57,706 nucleotides of DNA from Methylobacter sp. BlB1 (GCF_015476545.1 NZ_JADMKV010000026.1:1-57706), one strand, 5' to 3'; shown: positions 26,709-35,442, counted from the first letter of the stretch. Notes: generated by a model not told the origin, from the letters alone. A program made the numbers and translations.

Positions 26709-29419
26709 GGGTTCTCCTCGGGTTGTTCCATACGGTTTAATCCTGTGCTGGCGTGGTAAAGGTAGATGCAATCGCCTTGTTGCGCGATGAACCGGCCTTT
26801 TTCTTCTGCCCGCATAGACAGCCAGATCAAGCCTTCTTTATCGGCTTCCGGCAATCTGCCATGATGGCTCCAGTTTTTCGGCACGGCGACACTGTTCAGG
26901 TTTATGGCTTCCAACCGGTCACTATCGTCCTGATTGTCTATAAGCTCGCCATTCAACAAACATCGTTCGCCCTGAGCATTATTACAGAAAGGGATCAGGT
27001 TCAGGCTCATTTCACCATCACGCGTCAAGGCGGCGACATTGCTGTCATTGTCGGAGAGCTCGTTCATGCTGCTGTTAATGAGCTGTCTGGCCGTCATCTG
27101 GCTGGCATATCGGTCTTTTTCATACGCTTCGTAGCTTTTCAGCACCCATTCCGGCTCATCGGGCCATGACTCTTCGCTATAAACCGATTCAATCCAGTTG
27201 CGATAAGCCGCAGGAAAGCTGACCCTCGCTTCGGTTTCCCGCTCCGCTTGTAGAAGGCATTGCTGAGTGCGCCATAGTACCCGGCTGTTGCCGTAAATCA
27301 GTTCATGCAATTCATAATCGTCTTCGGTGGGCAGCAAGACGGTACAAACCGGGTCTGCAAACCCTTCCGGCCTGCCGCGGCGGTGGCGGTGCAGACGGCC
27401 CATGCGCTGAAACAGCAAATCGACCGGACAAAGCTGGGTAATCAGCCAGTCAAAGTCCAGATCCAGCGATTGTTCGACCACTTGGGTCGCTATCAATAAA
27501 TGGCCTTTGGTTCTGGCGTTTTCCGGATGAGGGTCTGCACCGAACAGGTCGAGAACGGTCTGCTCTTTTTGCTGACGGTCGGCAAAGATAAATCGGGAGT
27601 GAAAAAGCAGCAACTGGTCTTCTGTGAGTGTTTCTATTTGCGCAATTCTCGCCTGCAATTGGTGATAAAGCTGTTGTGCGACTGCAACCAGGTTGCAGAC
27701 CAGGCAGACTTGCGCGCCTTTCTCCACGGCATCGAGCAAACGCTGGATAAAACAGTCATCGGGTAACAAATGCGGCGTTTTGATCAGTTCAAGGTGAATC
27801 GATGTCGTTTGGGGTTGTTGATCGGGCTGAGCCGCCAAATCATATACGAGGCTTTGTCCATCACTGTAATGGCTGATCAGAGGATATGCTGTATCGGCAG
27901 CGGACAGATTGCAGCCCCACGCTTTTGCCAACTTTTCTTTTTGACTGGACGGCAAAGTGGCCGACAATAAAACAGCGCTGCCTCCGACAAGGCGCTGTTG
28001 CTCCAGAACGGCGTCCAATAGACCGTACATATAGCTGTCGTAGGCATGAACTTCGTCGATAATCAAAACGCTGCGGCCTATCCCGAAGCCGCGCACAAAC
28101 TTGTGCTTGACAGGCAATACCGAAACCAGCACCTGATCGACTGTACAGACGCCGATTTGCCCGAGAAAAACCCGTTTGCGGCTTTGCGCCAGCCAGTTGC
28201 CGCACTGAACCCAGGCTTCTTCATGGCCTTGAGCCGTCTGCGGATTGCAGGCCTGTTTTAAATTGATGAAATTCTGCTCGTATTGCGCCCGGCCATGCGC
28301 CAGAATCACGTTGGTTTTATTCGCGAAAAGCAAAGGCGCCGCTTTTTCTAACCGTCTTAACATGGCATTGGCAGTCGCCTGAGTCGGCAATGCGAATACA
28401 ATGCTGTCCGCCAATCCCAGCGCCATTAATTGCCATGCGTAAGCTAATGCAGTTTCGGTTTTTCCCGATCCTGTTGAGGCTTCTATCAGCGTTAAGCCTT
28501 GTGTTTTTGGCAGTTGTTCAACCAGACACTGCGCCTGCCGTGGCGAATGCCCATTCAGTAAAACATCAATATTTTGATAAGGCTTGATTTGACTTATGAC
28601 GCCGGCTTCCTGCAACGCTTGCCCGGCTACCGCCAGCCGTGCGTCATACCACCGCCGCAAATCATCGGATGGCTGATCGTCATAGTTAAAATAGTCGGAT
28701 GACCCCACCCAGTCGCTCACCGAGCAGAAACCGGCCAGCATCGTTGCCGCCGTCTGACCGTTTCCGTTTTTTTCCACTACAGGCGGCAAATCATCCAGCG
28801 ATAGTCCGGCCGGATTCAGAAACAAATGTTCCAGGGCTTCAAGCCATTGCAATCTGGCTTGTTTAAACGCAGACAGCAAGTCCGCTTCCACAATCGTCAG
28901 GTTATAGTCTCGATTTTCTTTTTGGTAATCTTCCGGCACGATGCCGTGATGTCCAGTGACAGCCGCCAGCCAACCATACCAGGCCAGCCAGTCTTCATTG
29001 TCGTCAAAGTAAAAATCATCGTCTCCTGCCGAAAATCGCTCCTTCGAGTCCTGATAAAACCAATAAAGACCGGCAGGGCCATGGTAATACTCTTTGATCG
29101 ACAGCGGCGTCAGTCGAACAGGTATGCCGCTTAATTCGGCATTGACAGCTTTCCAGACCTCCGGCGCCTTGCGCTGAAAACGAAGGTCGAATTTCCCGTA
29201 ATCATGCAATGCGATAAAAAACAGCACCCAGGCGCGGGCTTGTTCTTCCGCTAAACCGGTAATTTCAGCAAAACTTCTCCTGATACCGACACTGTATTGC
29301 CACCATTGATCAGCCACCGCCGCCACATCCAGACAATGATACGGCAACAAATGATAAGCCGGCCCGAGTTCCTTGTTCGATTTTGCTTTTCCCCAATACC
29401 TGTAAAACGCTTTCGACAT
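26705..29419 (-). CDS. cas3: CRISPR helicase-nuclease Cas3 (type I-E)
   Basis: From the ATG at 29419 the protein has 904 residues. The HD nuclease domain has His and Asp at 72-73 (LHDYGKF) preceded by PYHCLD; the superfamily-2 helicase has Walker A STGSGKT at 315-321 and the DEVH box at 455-458 (LIIDEVHAYD), then ATQVVEQSLDLDFD and QRMGRLHRH motifs. It degrades the target DNA displaced by Cascade. I chose 29419 because an AGGGGACAGGAA ribosome binding site precedes it; the longer frame adds 22 residues without family similarity. It is the first cas gene and overlaps cse1 by four bases. Confidence 0.97.
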   Translation of the reverse strand: MSKAFYRYWGKAKSNKELGPAYHLLPYHCLDVAAVADQWWQYSVGIRRSFAEITGLAEEQARAWVLFFIALHDYGKFDLRFQRKAPEVWKAVNAELSGIPVRLTPLSIKEYYHGPAGLYWFYQDSKERFSAGDDDFYFDDNEDWLAWYGWLAAVTGHHGIVPEDYQKENRDYNLTIVEADLLSAFKQARLQWLEALEHLFLNPAGLSLDDLPPVVEKNGNGQTAATMLAGFCSVSDWVGSSDYFNYDDQPSDDLRRWYDARLAVAGQALQEAGVISQIKPYQNIDVLLNGHSPRQAQCLVEQLPKTQGLTLIEASTGSGKTETALAYAWQLMALGLADSIVFALPTQATANAMLRRLEKAAPLLFANKTNVILAHGRAQYEQNFINLKQACNPQTAQGHEEAWVQCGNWLAQSRKRVFLGQIGVCTVDQVLVSVLPVKHKFVRGFGIGRSVLIIDEVHAYDSYMYGLLDAVLEQQRLVGGSAVLLSATLPSSQKEKLAKAWGCNLSAADTAYPLISHYSDGQSLVYDLAAQPDQQPQTTSIHLELIKTPHLLPDDCFIQRLLDAVEKGAQVCLVCNLVAVAQQLYHQLQARIAQIETLTEDQLLLFHSRFIFADRQQKEQTVLDLFGADPHPENARTKGHLLIATQVVEQSLDLDFDWLITQLCPVDLLFQRMGRLHRHRRGRPEGFADPVCTVLLPTEDDYELHELIYGNSRVLWRTQQCLLQAERETEARVSFPAAYRNWIESVYSEESWPDEPEWVLKSYEAYEKDRYASQMTARQLINSSMNELSDNDSNVAALTRDGEMSLNLIPFCNNAQGERCLLNGELIDNQDDSDRLEAINLNSVAVPKNWSHHGRLPEADKEGLIWLSMRAEEKGRFIAQQGDCIYLYHASTGLNRMEQPEENP

Positions 29420-29502
29420 TTCCTGTCCCCTCTTGTGATTTATCTGAATTCCATTATCCATGCCTACCGTGTCATTCCATGACACTGTTCTTATAATTTT
29501 TA

Positions 29503-29648
29503 CTGATGTTACGCACGAATCGATCTATGTTGCTGTTTTAGTTTTACTCCGATGCAGTGTGCGAATTCATTCGCACTACTACATAGGCCGGTACATGGGC
29601 GTTTGTCCCGGGTCGAATGAATTCGACCCTACAACTGTTCAGCATCAG
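29503..29648. repeat. Dispersed palindromic repeat element, copy 1
   Basis: This 146-bp element starts CTGATGTTACGC and ends with CATCAG, so its ends are inverted. The first 23 bp and the central GCGAATTCATTCGC-type and GGGTCGAATGAATTCGACCC-type palindromes also occur, with variation, in the element at 40661-40897. It directly abuts the stop codon of the WYL regulator and fills most of the gap before cas3. It encodes no protein and looks like a MITE or REP-like unit. Confidence 0.7.
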
Positions 29649-30623
29649 CTATTTATAAATTTCCAACATGGCCCGTATTTCCTGCATGGCAGCCTCTCTT
29701 AAGAATTCCGGCCCGATGATCTCGACGTTGCTGCCGTGCTTCATGATGTCCATCATCAGCTCGCGATGGTCGCCGAACGGGATGCACAGTTCGTAGCTGC
29801 CGTCTTCCAGCCAGCGGCCGGTCTGGTTTGGATGCCACTGTTCATCAGCGATCCAGCGGGCGCGTTCAGGGTTGAATTTCAGTCTGGCGAGATGCCTGGC
29901 CGGTCCGCCGAAAATGCCGTAGGAGGACGTGAAATGTTCATCGAGTTGCCGACGGTCGATGATTCTGGCGGCTTTGTCCAGCCGGGTTGCGGATACGATT
30001 TTCTCCAAAGCGAATGTGCGCAGCCCGTTTTTGCTGTGGCACTAGGCATCGATATACCAGTTGTCGCGATAATAGATCAGGTGTTGCGAGGAGACAGTGC
30101 GTTCCGAGATCTGCCCGTCGCTACGCGCCTGATAGACCAGTATTAACTGCTGGTTTCTGAACAGGGCCGTGGCGATTTTTGCAAAGAGTTGGTCATGGCC
30201 TTTGTAGCGGGAAGCCATAGTCAGGATTTTAACGCTTTCCAGCTTGCGTTCGGCGCTGCTGCTATCTAACGCCAGCAGTTTTTCTATGCGGGTTTGCAGT
30301 TGTGCTATCTGTTCGCCGAAAATACCATGCGATATGTCGCGCAGCAGTCTGTGGCAGGTCAGCAGCCCCCAGAGCTCGTCCGCATTGAACCATAGGCCGG
30401 GCAGTTCATAGGGATGCGAGCCGGCTTCTGTGTCGTAGTAATAGCCGTTGCGTTTCCGGTCGTAGATGATGGGCGCGTCGAAATGGTCTCGCATGAGAGT
30501 CACTAGCCGCTTGATGGTGGATTCGCTGCATTCCAGCTTGTCCTGCAGGTATCGGTTGGAAGCCGGCGTACGGCGGCCGGATAAAAGGGTGTGCAGTTGG
30601 TAGATTCTTTCAAAGCGGTCCAT
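29649..30623 (-). pseudogene. WYL-domain transcriptional regulator interrupted by an amber codon
   Basis: The protein starts MDRFERIYQLHTLLSGRR and contains an N-terminal winged HTH (ECSESTIKRLVTLMRD) and a WYL domain (YYRDNWYIDA). An in-frame TAG at 30042-30044 then interrupts it at a spot where relatives have Trp (DAWCH type). The reading continues in the same frame as CHSKNGLRTFAL for about 130 codons to the natural stop at 29649. WYL regulators of this kind commonly sit beside type I-E cas operons. A single G-to-A change (TGG to TAG) explains the break. Either the gene is recently inactivated, the 193-residue front part acts alone, or the read is wrong. It is transcribed toward cas3, with the palindromic element between them. 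Confidence 0.8.
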
Positions 30624-30889
30624 GCCGAGCTCCTGTTCTTATTGTTAATCGAATCAAGCCACCCTGCATTCTAGTCAAAAAGACGGCTATAGTCTCAGTA
30701 TTTAAACAGGTAATTATTTTTGAAAAACCGCCTGACAATGATCGGCTTGAGTCGGACGCTCAATAAAAAACAGGCCTCTGCCGCAAGATTATTGCCGAGC
30801 CGCCCAAGCAGAGGCTGATGAAAAAATTATTGCAATTTATCCAAGGTGATGCAAAATTGCCGGTTTTTTACCGGATGGGGAACAGACTC

Positions 30890-31195
30890 ATGCAGAAAAA
30901 TACCGGCATCCGCCGCAGTTTAGCTATCGCCAGTTTACCTTTACTCCTGATCGGTTGCGCCTCCGATCAAGCGCCGCCACCCTCGCCGATCCTTTCCGGC
31001 GACCAGATGATGCGCGAAAGCCAGGGCATGGCGCAATTAGGCAGCCGCTGGCAGCAAGGCAAGCAGCTGGTCGAACAAGGCCAGAATCTGCAGGCCGAAG
31101 GTCAGGCAAAAATTAATGAAGGGCGACGGATGGTTGAAGAAGGCGAGAAAATCATGCGCGAAAGCGAAGAAGGCTACCAAAACATCAAAAAATAA
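30890..31195 (+). CDS. Small lipoprotein with repeats of Gln/Glu-rich helix
   Basis: From the ATG at 30890 the 101-residue protein has a signal peptide with lipobox LIGC (cysteine at 23). The mature part is a long amphipathic helix with short repeats such as KQLVEQGQNLQAEGQAKINEGRRMVEEGEK. An earlier in-frame ATG at 30818 also has a purine-rich site, but the signal peptide argues for 30890. It is divergent from the WYL gene. Function unknown; a Lpp-like structural or scaffolding lipoprotein is possible. Confidence 0.65.
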   Translation: MQKNTGIRRSLAIASLPLLLIGCASDQAPPPSPILSGDQMMRESQGMAQLGSRWQQGKQLVEQGQNLQAEGQAKINEGRRMVEEGEKIMRESEEGYQNIKK

Positions 31196-31200
31196 CGGCC

Positions 31201-31224
31201 ATGCCGAAAACATTTTTTCGGCAT
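31201..31224 (+). terminator. Stem-loop after the small lipoprotein gene
   Basis: ATGCCGAAAA and TTTTCGGCAT form a 10-bp stem with a short loop and a T run in the right arm, five bases past the stop codon. Confidence 0.6.
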
Positions 31225-31307
31225 ACGTCAATTCATTCTTATAGCTTTAAGTGCCTGAGCGTTGATAGCCTGGCTAAATTCGAGAGCTGCCGCCAGAAGT
31301 AAAGTGC

Positions 31308-31359
31308 TTGGGGCAGCTCCGCATCACTTTAAATTTGCCGCTTTTAAGCGCTGCCCCAA
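31308..31359 (-). terminator. Stem-loop at the end of the SDR transcript
   Basis: TTGGGGCAGC and GCTGCCCCAA are perfect 10-bp arms around a 32-nt loop, immediately downstream of the SDR gene and its coupled short ORF. There is no clean T run, so the terminator role is moderate. Confidence 0.45.
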
Positions 31360-31360
31360 C

Positions 31361-31489
31361 TTATAGCTCACCGCCCAAAGCATCAAACCTGGACACGACA
31401 TCAAGCAGTTCATCAATGATCCGGTCTGGTACTGCTGGACGTTTTTCTCGGCTACCTGCATCGATATCGGGCGACAGAAAGGCTTTCAT
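31361..31489 (-). CDS. Short ORF coupled to the SDR gene
   Basis: A 42-residue frame (MKAFLSPDIDAGSREKRPAV and on to DALGGEL) starts two bases after the SDR stop codon and ends at the foot of a long stem-loop (31308-31359). Position and spacing favour translation by coupling. I do not recognise the peptide. It could be a genuine small gene or the broken start of a lost downstream gene. Confidence 0.35.
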   Translation of the reverse strand: MKAFLSPDIDAGSREKRPAVPDRIIDELLDVVSRFDALGGEL

Positions 31490-31491
31490 GT

Positions 31492-32307
31492 TCAGCCGCC
31501 CTCCCGGAATCCCGGATACAGCGTCATGCCGCCGTCAACGTACAGCGTGGTGCCGATCACATAATCGGAAGCGTCAGAGGCCAGCCAGACCGCGGCATGG
31601 CCGATATCCATCGGCTCGCCTATGCGCTCATACGGAATCAGTTTAAGCAGTTCCCGCTCCGCTTCGGGCGTCTCCCAGGCCGAGCGGTTGATCGGCGTAC
31701 GGATCGCCCCCGGCGAAATGGCGTTGACCCGGATTCTCTGATGGGCGACTTCCTGCGCCAGGCTTTTCATGAACATGAGCACCGCGCCTTTTGAGGCGGC
31801 ATAATTGACATGCCCGGCCCATGGAATAATATCGTGCACCGAAGACATGCAGATGATTTTACCCATAGCGCTGGATAGCTCGGGAATCAGGCCGCGTCGC
31901 AAAAATTCCTTGACCGCTTCGCGCGCGCAGAGAAACTGGCCGGTCAGATTGACGGCCAGTACCTTGTCCCACTGAGCCAGCGTCATTTCGGTAAAAGCCG
32001 AGTCGAGCTGAATGCCGGCATTGGCGATCAAAATATCGAGGCTGCCCCAGCGTTTGATCGCGAGCTCAAACATCAGCTTAACCTCTTCTTCACGGCTTAC
32101 GTCGGCCTGCACGGCAAAAGCCTCACCGCCGCCGGCCTGAATCTCGTCGACCAGTTTCTGCGCGTCTTCGGCATCGGACAGGTAATTGATCGCTACGCGC
32201 GTGCCCGCTTCGGCCAGCGCGCGGGCGACAGCCGCACCGATGCCGGAGCTGCCGCCGGTGACCAAGGCGCGCTGCCCTTTCAGTGTCTTTTCGATGATTA
32301 AAGGCAT
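31492..32307 (-). CDS. SDR-family oxidoreductase, glucose 1-dehydrogenase type
   Basis: The 271-residue protein is a classical short-chain dehydrogenase: TGGSSGIG at 17-24, NAG at 96-98, active-site Ser at about 155-156, Tyr169 and Lys173 (YAASK). The whole sequence resembles glucose 1-dehydrogenases of the SDR family, which oxidise beta-glucose to gluconolactone with NAD(P). A good AGGAG site precedes the ATG. The downstream order in the cassette (lactonase and gluconokinase) supports a sugar-to-gluconate route rather than fatty-acid synthesis. Substrate not certain. Confidence 0.82.
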   Translation of the reverse strand: MPLIIEKTLKGQRALVTGGSSGIGAAVARALAEAGTRVAINYLSDAEDAQKLVDEIQAGGGEAFAVQADVSREEEVKLMFELAIKRWGSLDILIANAGIQLDSAFTEMTLAQWDKVLAVNLTGQFLCAREAVKEFLRRGLIPELSSAMGKIICMSSVHDIIPWAGHVNYAASKGAVLMFMKSLAQEVAHQRIRVNAISPGAIRTPINRSAWETPEAERELLKLIPYERIGEPMDIGHAAVWLASDASDYVIGTTLYVDGGMTLYPGFREGG

Positions 32308-32350
32308 GTTCAGCTCCTGTTTCGGTTGATGAAGGAGTGATGCGGAAAAT

Positions 32351-33196
32351 CTACGGCAAGCCCGCGCCCGGTATGGCTACCTCGGCAACTTCTATGCGCC
32401 CTGATTTCATGACCACGGCCTGATACGGATCATCCGTTTCGGCGGTGGTCACGAACAGGGTTCGCCGATCCGGCCCGCCAAGCATGCAGGCATAAGGGAT
32501 TCCTACCGGGCGGATAAGGGATAAAACGTCGCCGCCCTGGCTGACCCGGATCACCGAACGCGTTCCGGGACTGGCGACCCATAGCGCGCCTTCGCTGTCG
32601 AGGCAGATGCCGTCCGGCGTCGCATCTCCCAGACTTGCCCAAAGATGGGGCGAATGCAATAAGCCGTCATCGCCGATCAAAAAGGCGGTCAGGCGGGAGG
32701 CAAAGGTTTCCGCCACGATAAGCGTGGTGCCGTCCGGGGTGATGACGCTGCCGTTCGGAAAGACCAGCCCTTCCGCCGTTATCCGGCATTGGCCGTCGGG
32801 GTCAATCGCAATCAGGTGGGTTTCAACCGGCGGCGCGCCGCCATGCAGGTCGTAACCGAAATTGCCGACATAAGCCCGGCCGTCGGCCGTGACGACCATG
32901 TCATTGCAATGGAACGGGGCCAGATCGGACAAATCGGCGTGCAGGACCAACCCATGGTCGATTATGCGATAAACCGCCCGCTCGGTCATGGCCACGACCA
33001 GCGGCGTTCCGTCAGGCAGCCAGCCCAGGCCGCCCGGCAAGTCATCCATTTCGAGCCGGCATTCTGAACGTCCGTCCGGCGTGACGGTCATGATGCGTCT
33101 GGCGTGCTGGTCGGCAAACCATAGCCGATCCTTTCTCCAGCGCGGCGATTCGGGAAAGACAAGGCCTGTTACAAGTACTTCGGTGTCATCCGTCAT
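32351..33196 (-). CDS. SMP-30/gluconolactonase-family protein
   Basis: The 281-residue protein is a six-bladed beta-propeller of the SMP-30/gluconolactonase family: VFPESPRWRKDRLWFADQ at blade 1 with the metal-binding Glu, MVVTADGRAYVGNFGYD, TPDGTTLIVAETFASRLTAF and TPDGICLDSEGALWVAS. It would hydrolyse gluconolactone to gluconate. I start it at the ATG at 33196 because an AGGAG site precedes it; a longer frame adds 11 residues. It is about 40 bp from the SDR gene, which suits consecutive steps. Confidence 0.85.
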   Translation of the reverse strand: MTDDTEVLVTGLVFPESPRWRKDRLWFADQHARRIMTVTPDGRSECRLEMDDLPGGLGWLPDGTPLVVAMTERAVYRIIDHGLVLHADLSDLAPFHCNDMVVTADGRAYVGNFGYDLHGGAPPVETHLIAIDPDGQCRITAEGLVFPNGSVITPDGTTLIVAETFASRLTAFLIGDDGLLHSPHLWASLGDATPDGICLDSEGALWVASPGTRSVIRVSQGGDVLSLIRPVGIPYACMLGGPDRRTLFVTTAETDDPYQAVVMKSGRIEVAEVAIPGAGLP

Positions 33197-33292
33197 AAAT
33201 ACTCCTGGCTTATTAGTCTTATTGACCAATTCTTCGCATTTTTGACAAGAATTAAGTTTTTTAATTACAACTGAGCATATAAACCTACTTCT

Positions 33293-33838
33293 CTACATCT
33301 TACGGGAGATCAAGCGATCCATTATTAAATCTACGATGGCCGCTACCGGTTGATCGATGTCAACCACCCATTCATCATTAGGCAGCTCCAGCGTATCCAG
33401 TTGGCTAGCCAGCAGATCCGGTCCCATGAAATGATTATGCCGCTGCGTTATGCGCTTGCGCAGGGTTTCATAATGTCCTGTAAGAAATACAAAATGTACC
33501 CGCTCCGGATCCAAGCGCAGCCGCGCACGGTAGCTTTCCTTCAATGCCGAACAGGTCAGAATGGCCTTCTCTCCTTTTGCCAAGCAAGTTTTGATTTCAT
33601 CTCGCAGACGAAGCAGCCAGGGCAACCTGTCGGCATCATTTAACGGTTCGCCTCGCTGCATCTTTGCGACATTCGCAGCAGGATGAAAATCATCGCCTTC
33701 AATGAAAAGCCAATTCAAACGCTCGGCCAATGCTTTGCCCACAGTCGTCTTGCCGGCACCGGAAACGCCGGCGATGATCAGCACATAACCTCGGGAATCG
33801 ACTAGAGGAGGTTTTCCGGCAGCAAATTGGTTCTTCAT
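33293..33838 (-). CDS. gntK: Gluconokinase
   Basis: The 181-residue P-loop kinase has GVSGAGKT at 24-31, the FIEGDDFHPAANVAKM block, LTCSALKESYRARLR and FVFLTGHYETLRKRI typical of GntK. It phosphorylates gluconate to 6-phosphogluconate, which enters the Entner-Doudoroff or pentose phosphate pathway. With the SDR and lactonase it completes a glucose-to-6-phosphogluconate route. The extra 15 residues at the N-terminus are not conserved, so a later start is possible. Confidence 0.92.
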   Translation of the reverse strand: MKNQFAAGKPPLVDSRGYVLIIAGVSGAGKTTVGKALAERLNWLFIEGDDFHPAANVAKMQRGEPLNDADRLPWLLRLRDEIKTCLAKGEKAILTCSALKESYRARLRLDPERVHFVFLTGHYETLRKRITQRHNHFMGPDLLASQLDTLELPNDEWVVDIDQPVAAIVDLIMDRLISRKM

Positions 33839-33915
33839 CTTGCTTCATCGGTTCTGTAAAGGGCTTTAGTCGTCTTTTTCTGGAACAGGTGCTAAAATCT
33901 CTAGATTATTTTCTC

Positions 33916-34209
33916 TCACCCAACCGGCCCCTTTTCAAGAGACTTGTTAATGCGCCGGGTCATTGCCAACCTCACGCCGAGAAGCCCTGCCAGACACAAC
34001 AGCACAGACTGCCAACCCAATTGGATAACGGCATAAAAACCGGCTGCGACCAGTATATTGCGCAGAATAAAACTGCTCAGCATCCATAACGCCTGTCGCT
34101 TCACCTTAGGCAAACGGCACACCGTGATCCAGAGCCCGCCAAAATAAACAAGCCCCAGCACGATGCCCCAGAGTATGATGCCGATACCCGGATAAATGCT
34201 TTCATTCAT
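33916..34209 (-). CDS. atpR: N-ATPase AtpR subunit, orphaned
   Basis: From the ATG at 34209, preceded by an AGGGAG site, the 97-residue protein has three hydrophobic helices (IGIILWGIVLGLVYFGGLW, SFILRNILVAAGFYAVI and SVLLCLAGLLGVRLAM). The motif FGGLWITVCRL and the two Arg residues in membrane segments match AtpR of N-type ATPases, where it helps assembly of the rotor ring. The gene is intact, but its companions are gone or decayed: fragments of AtpQ, epsilon and beta lie upstream on the same strand, and no atpB, atpE, atpF, atpA or atpG follows. Confidence 0.8.
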   Translation of the reverse strand: MNESIYPGIGIILWGIVLGLVYFGGLWITVCRLPKVKRQALWMLSSFILRNILVAAGFYAVIQLGWQSVLLCLAGLLGVRLAMTRRINKSLEKGPVG

Positions 34210-34690
34210 TGTCGATCTCCCTGGCGATCCAGCGCCAAGCATTCATGTGGTCCAAAGCAATGCCGGCCGCGATCGGAACAGCCTAACCCGAACATATCCA
34301 GATCAAACCGGATGTTGTGGCGCCTATTGCGGCGCACGCCTGTTCAGCAATGAAATCGGTATGGCGCAGATCCTGGCAGAATGGGCCGTTCTCGGCTTCG
34401 GCAATGATTTTCCGGGCCGGCCCGCCGATAAGCATAGGGCTGGGCGCGAGCAGTTTCAGTCTCATGTTTTAACCTCGTCAATCGTGCATATCATATATAA
34501 CGCCTGCTCATTGGTCTGGGCAAATTCATCGGTCAGGATGCGCTCACGGCCGGCCCTCGGTTGACCGTAGCGAGGCCGTCTTCGCCCGGTGCCTCCAGAT
34601 TCGGCATGGCAATGATATCCTATAACTCATCGTATTCGGCCAGCACCCGTCGCGCTCCAATGGCGCCAGCCAGTAGAACTTTCGGCTGAA
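34208..34690 (-). pseudogene. Decayed N-ATPase genes atpD, atpC and atpQ
   Basis: On the minus strand, in the order of an N-ATPase operon: a beta-subunit tail (ARRVLAEYDEL, stop, DIIAM..., then in another frame RERILTDEFAQTNEQALYM and IDEVKT, ending at 34462) that lacks about 35 codons in the middle; an epsilon start (MRLKLLAPSPMLIGGPARK then AEAENGPFCQDLRH) overlapping the beta stop and broken at 34283; and the last codons of AtpQ (NAWRWIAREIDNE), overlapping the atpR ATG. The upstream part of beta is cut off by the BON-domain gene at 34738. Confidence 0.8.
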
Positions 34691-34737
34691 TTGCACATCG
34701 GCAGATTTTTATGCGGCGCCTAAGCTATAAACGACAT

Positions 34738-35178
34738 TTAAATTCTGCTCGGCGCCTTAATGAGCAGTTTGTTCTCGACCGATTTCACATCAGGATGCCG
34801 GCGCGCTATTTCCACGGCCCTGTCCATCGCCTGCTGTGAGTTTACAATACCGCTGAGCGTAACCGCGCCGGCGGTTGTCGTGACGTTGATATTGGATAAG
34901 GCAAGCAACGGATCGTTAAGAAGGTCATTTTTGATGTGATTGGAGATGGCCGCGTCATTGATGTGTGCCCCGGCTTTTTCGGTTTGCTCATCTAGCGGTC
35001 TTTGAGGTTCTTGCACGATTTCGCCCGCTCTTGAAGCCGTCTGGCCGATCTGCCTGTCCGTCCTTTCTGCGCGCCCGGGCCCGTCCTGGGCGCAGCCGGC
35101 CAATCCGGTGGCTATTGACAGTATGACAAGAACCCTATCTGACAGACTGGTTCCTTTATGTGTATTTTTCGTTTTCAT
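34738..35178 (-). CDS. BON-domain lipoprotein
   Basis: The 146-residue protein has a lipoprotein signal ending LAGC (Cys about 29), a low-complexity linker rich in Gln/Glu and one BON domain (HIKNDLLNDPLLALSNINV, then LSGIVNSQQAMDRAVEIA and VENKLLIKA). BON domains bind membranes and occur in OsmY-like envelope stress proteins. It is one of three BON proteins in the 34.7-46.5 kb island (others at 43838 and 46185). It cuts into the remains of the atpD gene. Confidence 0.85.
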   Translation of the reverse strand: MKTKNTHKGTSLSDRVLVILSIATGLAGCAQDGPGRAERTDRQIGQTASRAGEIVQEPQRPLDEQTEKAGAHINDAAISNHIKNDLLNDPLLALSNINVTTTAGAVTLSGIVNSQQAMDRAVEIARRHPDVKSVENKLLIKAPSRI

Positions 35179-35232
35179 GGCATGGTCCTCCTGGCCCTCT
35201 TCTGGTCATATAAAGCCTCATCCATTCCTCCC

Positions 35233-35260
35233 GCAGTAATCCTATGATCAGGATTACTGC
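35233..35260. other. Perfect intergenic hairpin
   Basis: GCAGTAATCCT and AGGATTACTGC form an 11-bp stem with a 6-nt loop between the DUF3309 and BON genes. No T run follows, so attenuation or mRNA protection is as likely as termination. Confidence 0.5.
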
Positions 35261-35283
35261 TTATGCCAATCTTTATCTGATAC

Positions 35284-35442
35284 CTAGATCGCCCCCAACA
35301 GGAGCAGAATCAAGAAAACGACCAGTACCAGCCCGAGTATGCTGCTGGGCCCATAACCCCAGCCTCGACTATAAGGCCAAATGGGAACCACGCCCAAAAG
35401 AATCAAGATCAAGATGATCAATAATACAGTACTAGTTGCCAT
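35284..35442 (-). CDS. DUF3309-type tiny membrane protein
   Basis: A 52-residue frame begins MATSTVLLIILILILLGVVP, continues with IWPYSRGWGYGPSS, and ends with a second hydrophobic helix (ILGLVLVVFLILLLLGAI). This helix-WGYGPSG-helix layout is that of DUF3309 proteins, common in stress gene neighbourhoods of proteobacteria. A GGAG-type site precedes the ATG. Function unknown; inner membrane location expected. Confidence 0.8.
   Translation of the reverse strand: MATSTVLLIILILILLGVVPIWPYSRGWGYGPSSILGLVLVVFLILLLLGAI

Noticed and set aside
30042-30044. Amber codon of the WYL gene read as pyrrolysine
   Set aside because: No pyl genes are seen here, and Trp is expected at this position; a point mutation or read error is simpler.
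34283-34465. 60-codon frame as a working small protein
   Set aside because: It is the N-terminal part of an N-ATPase epsilon subunit in a decayed operon.
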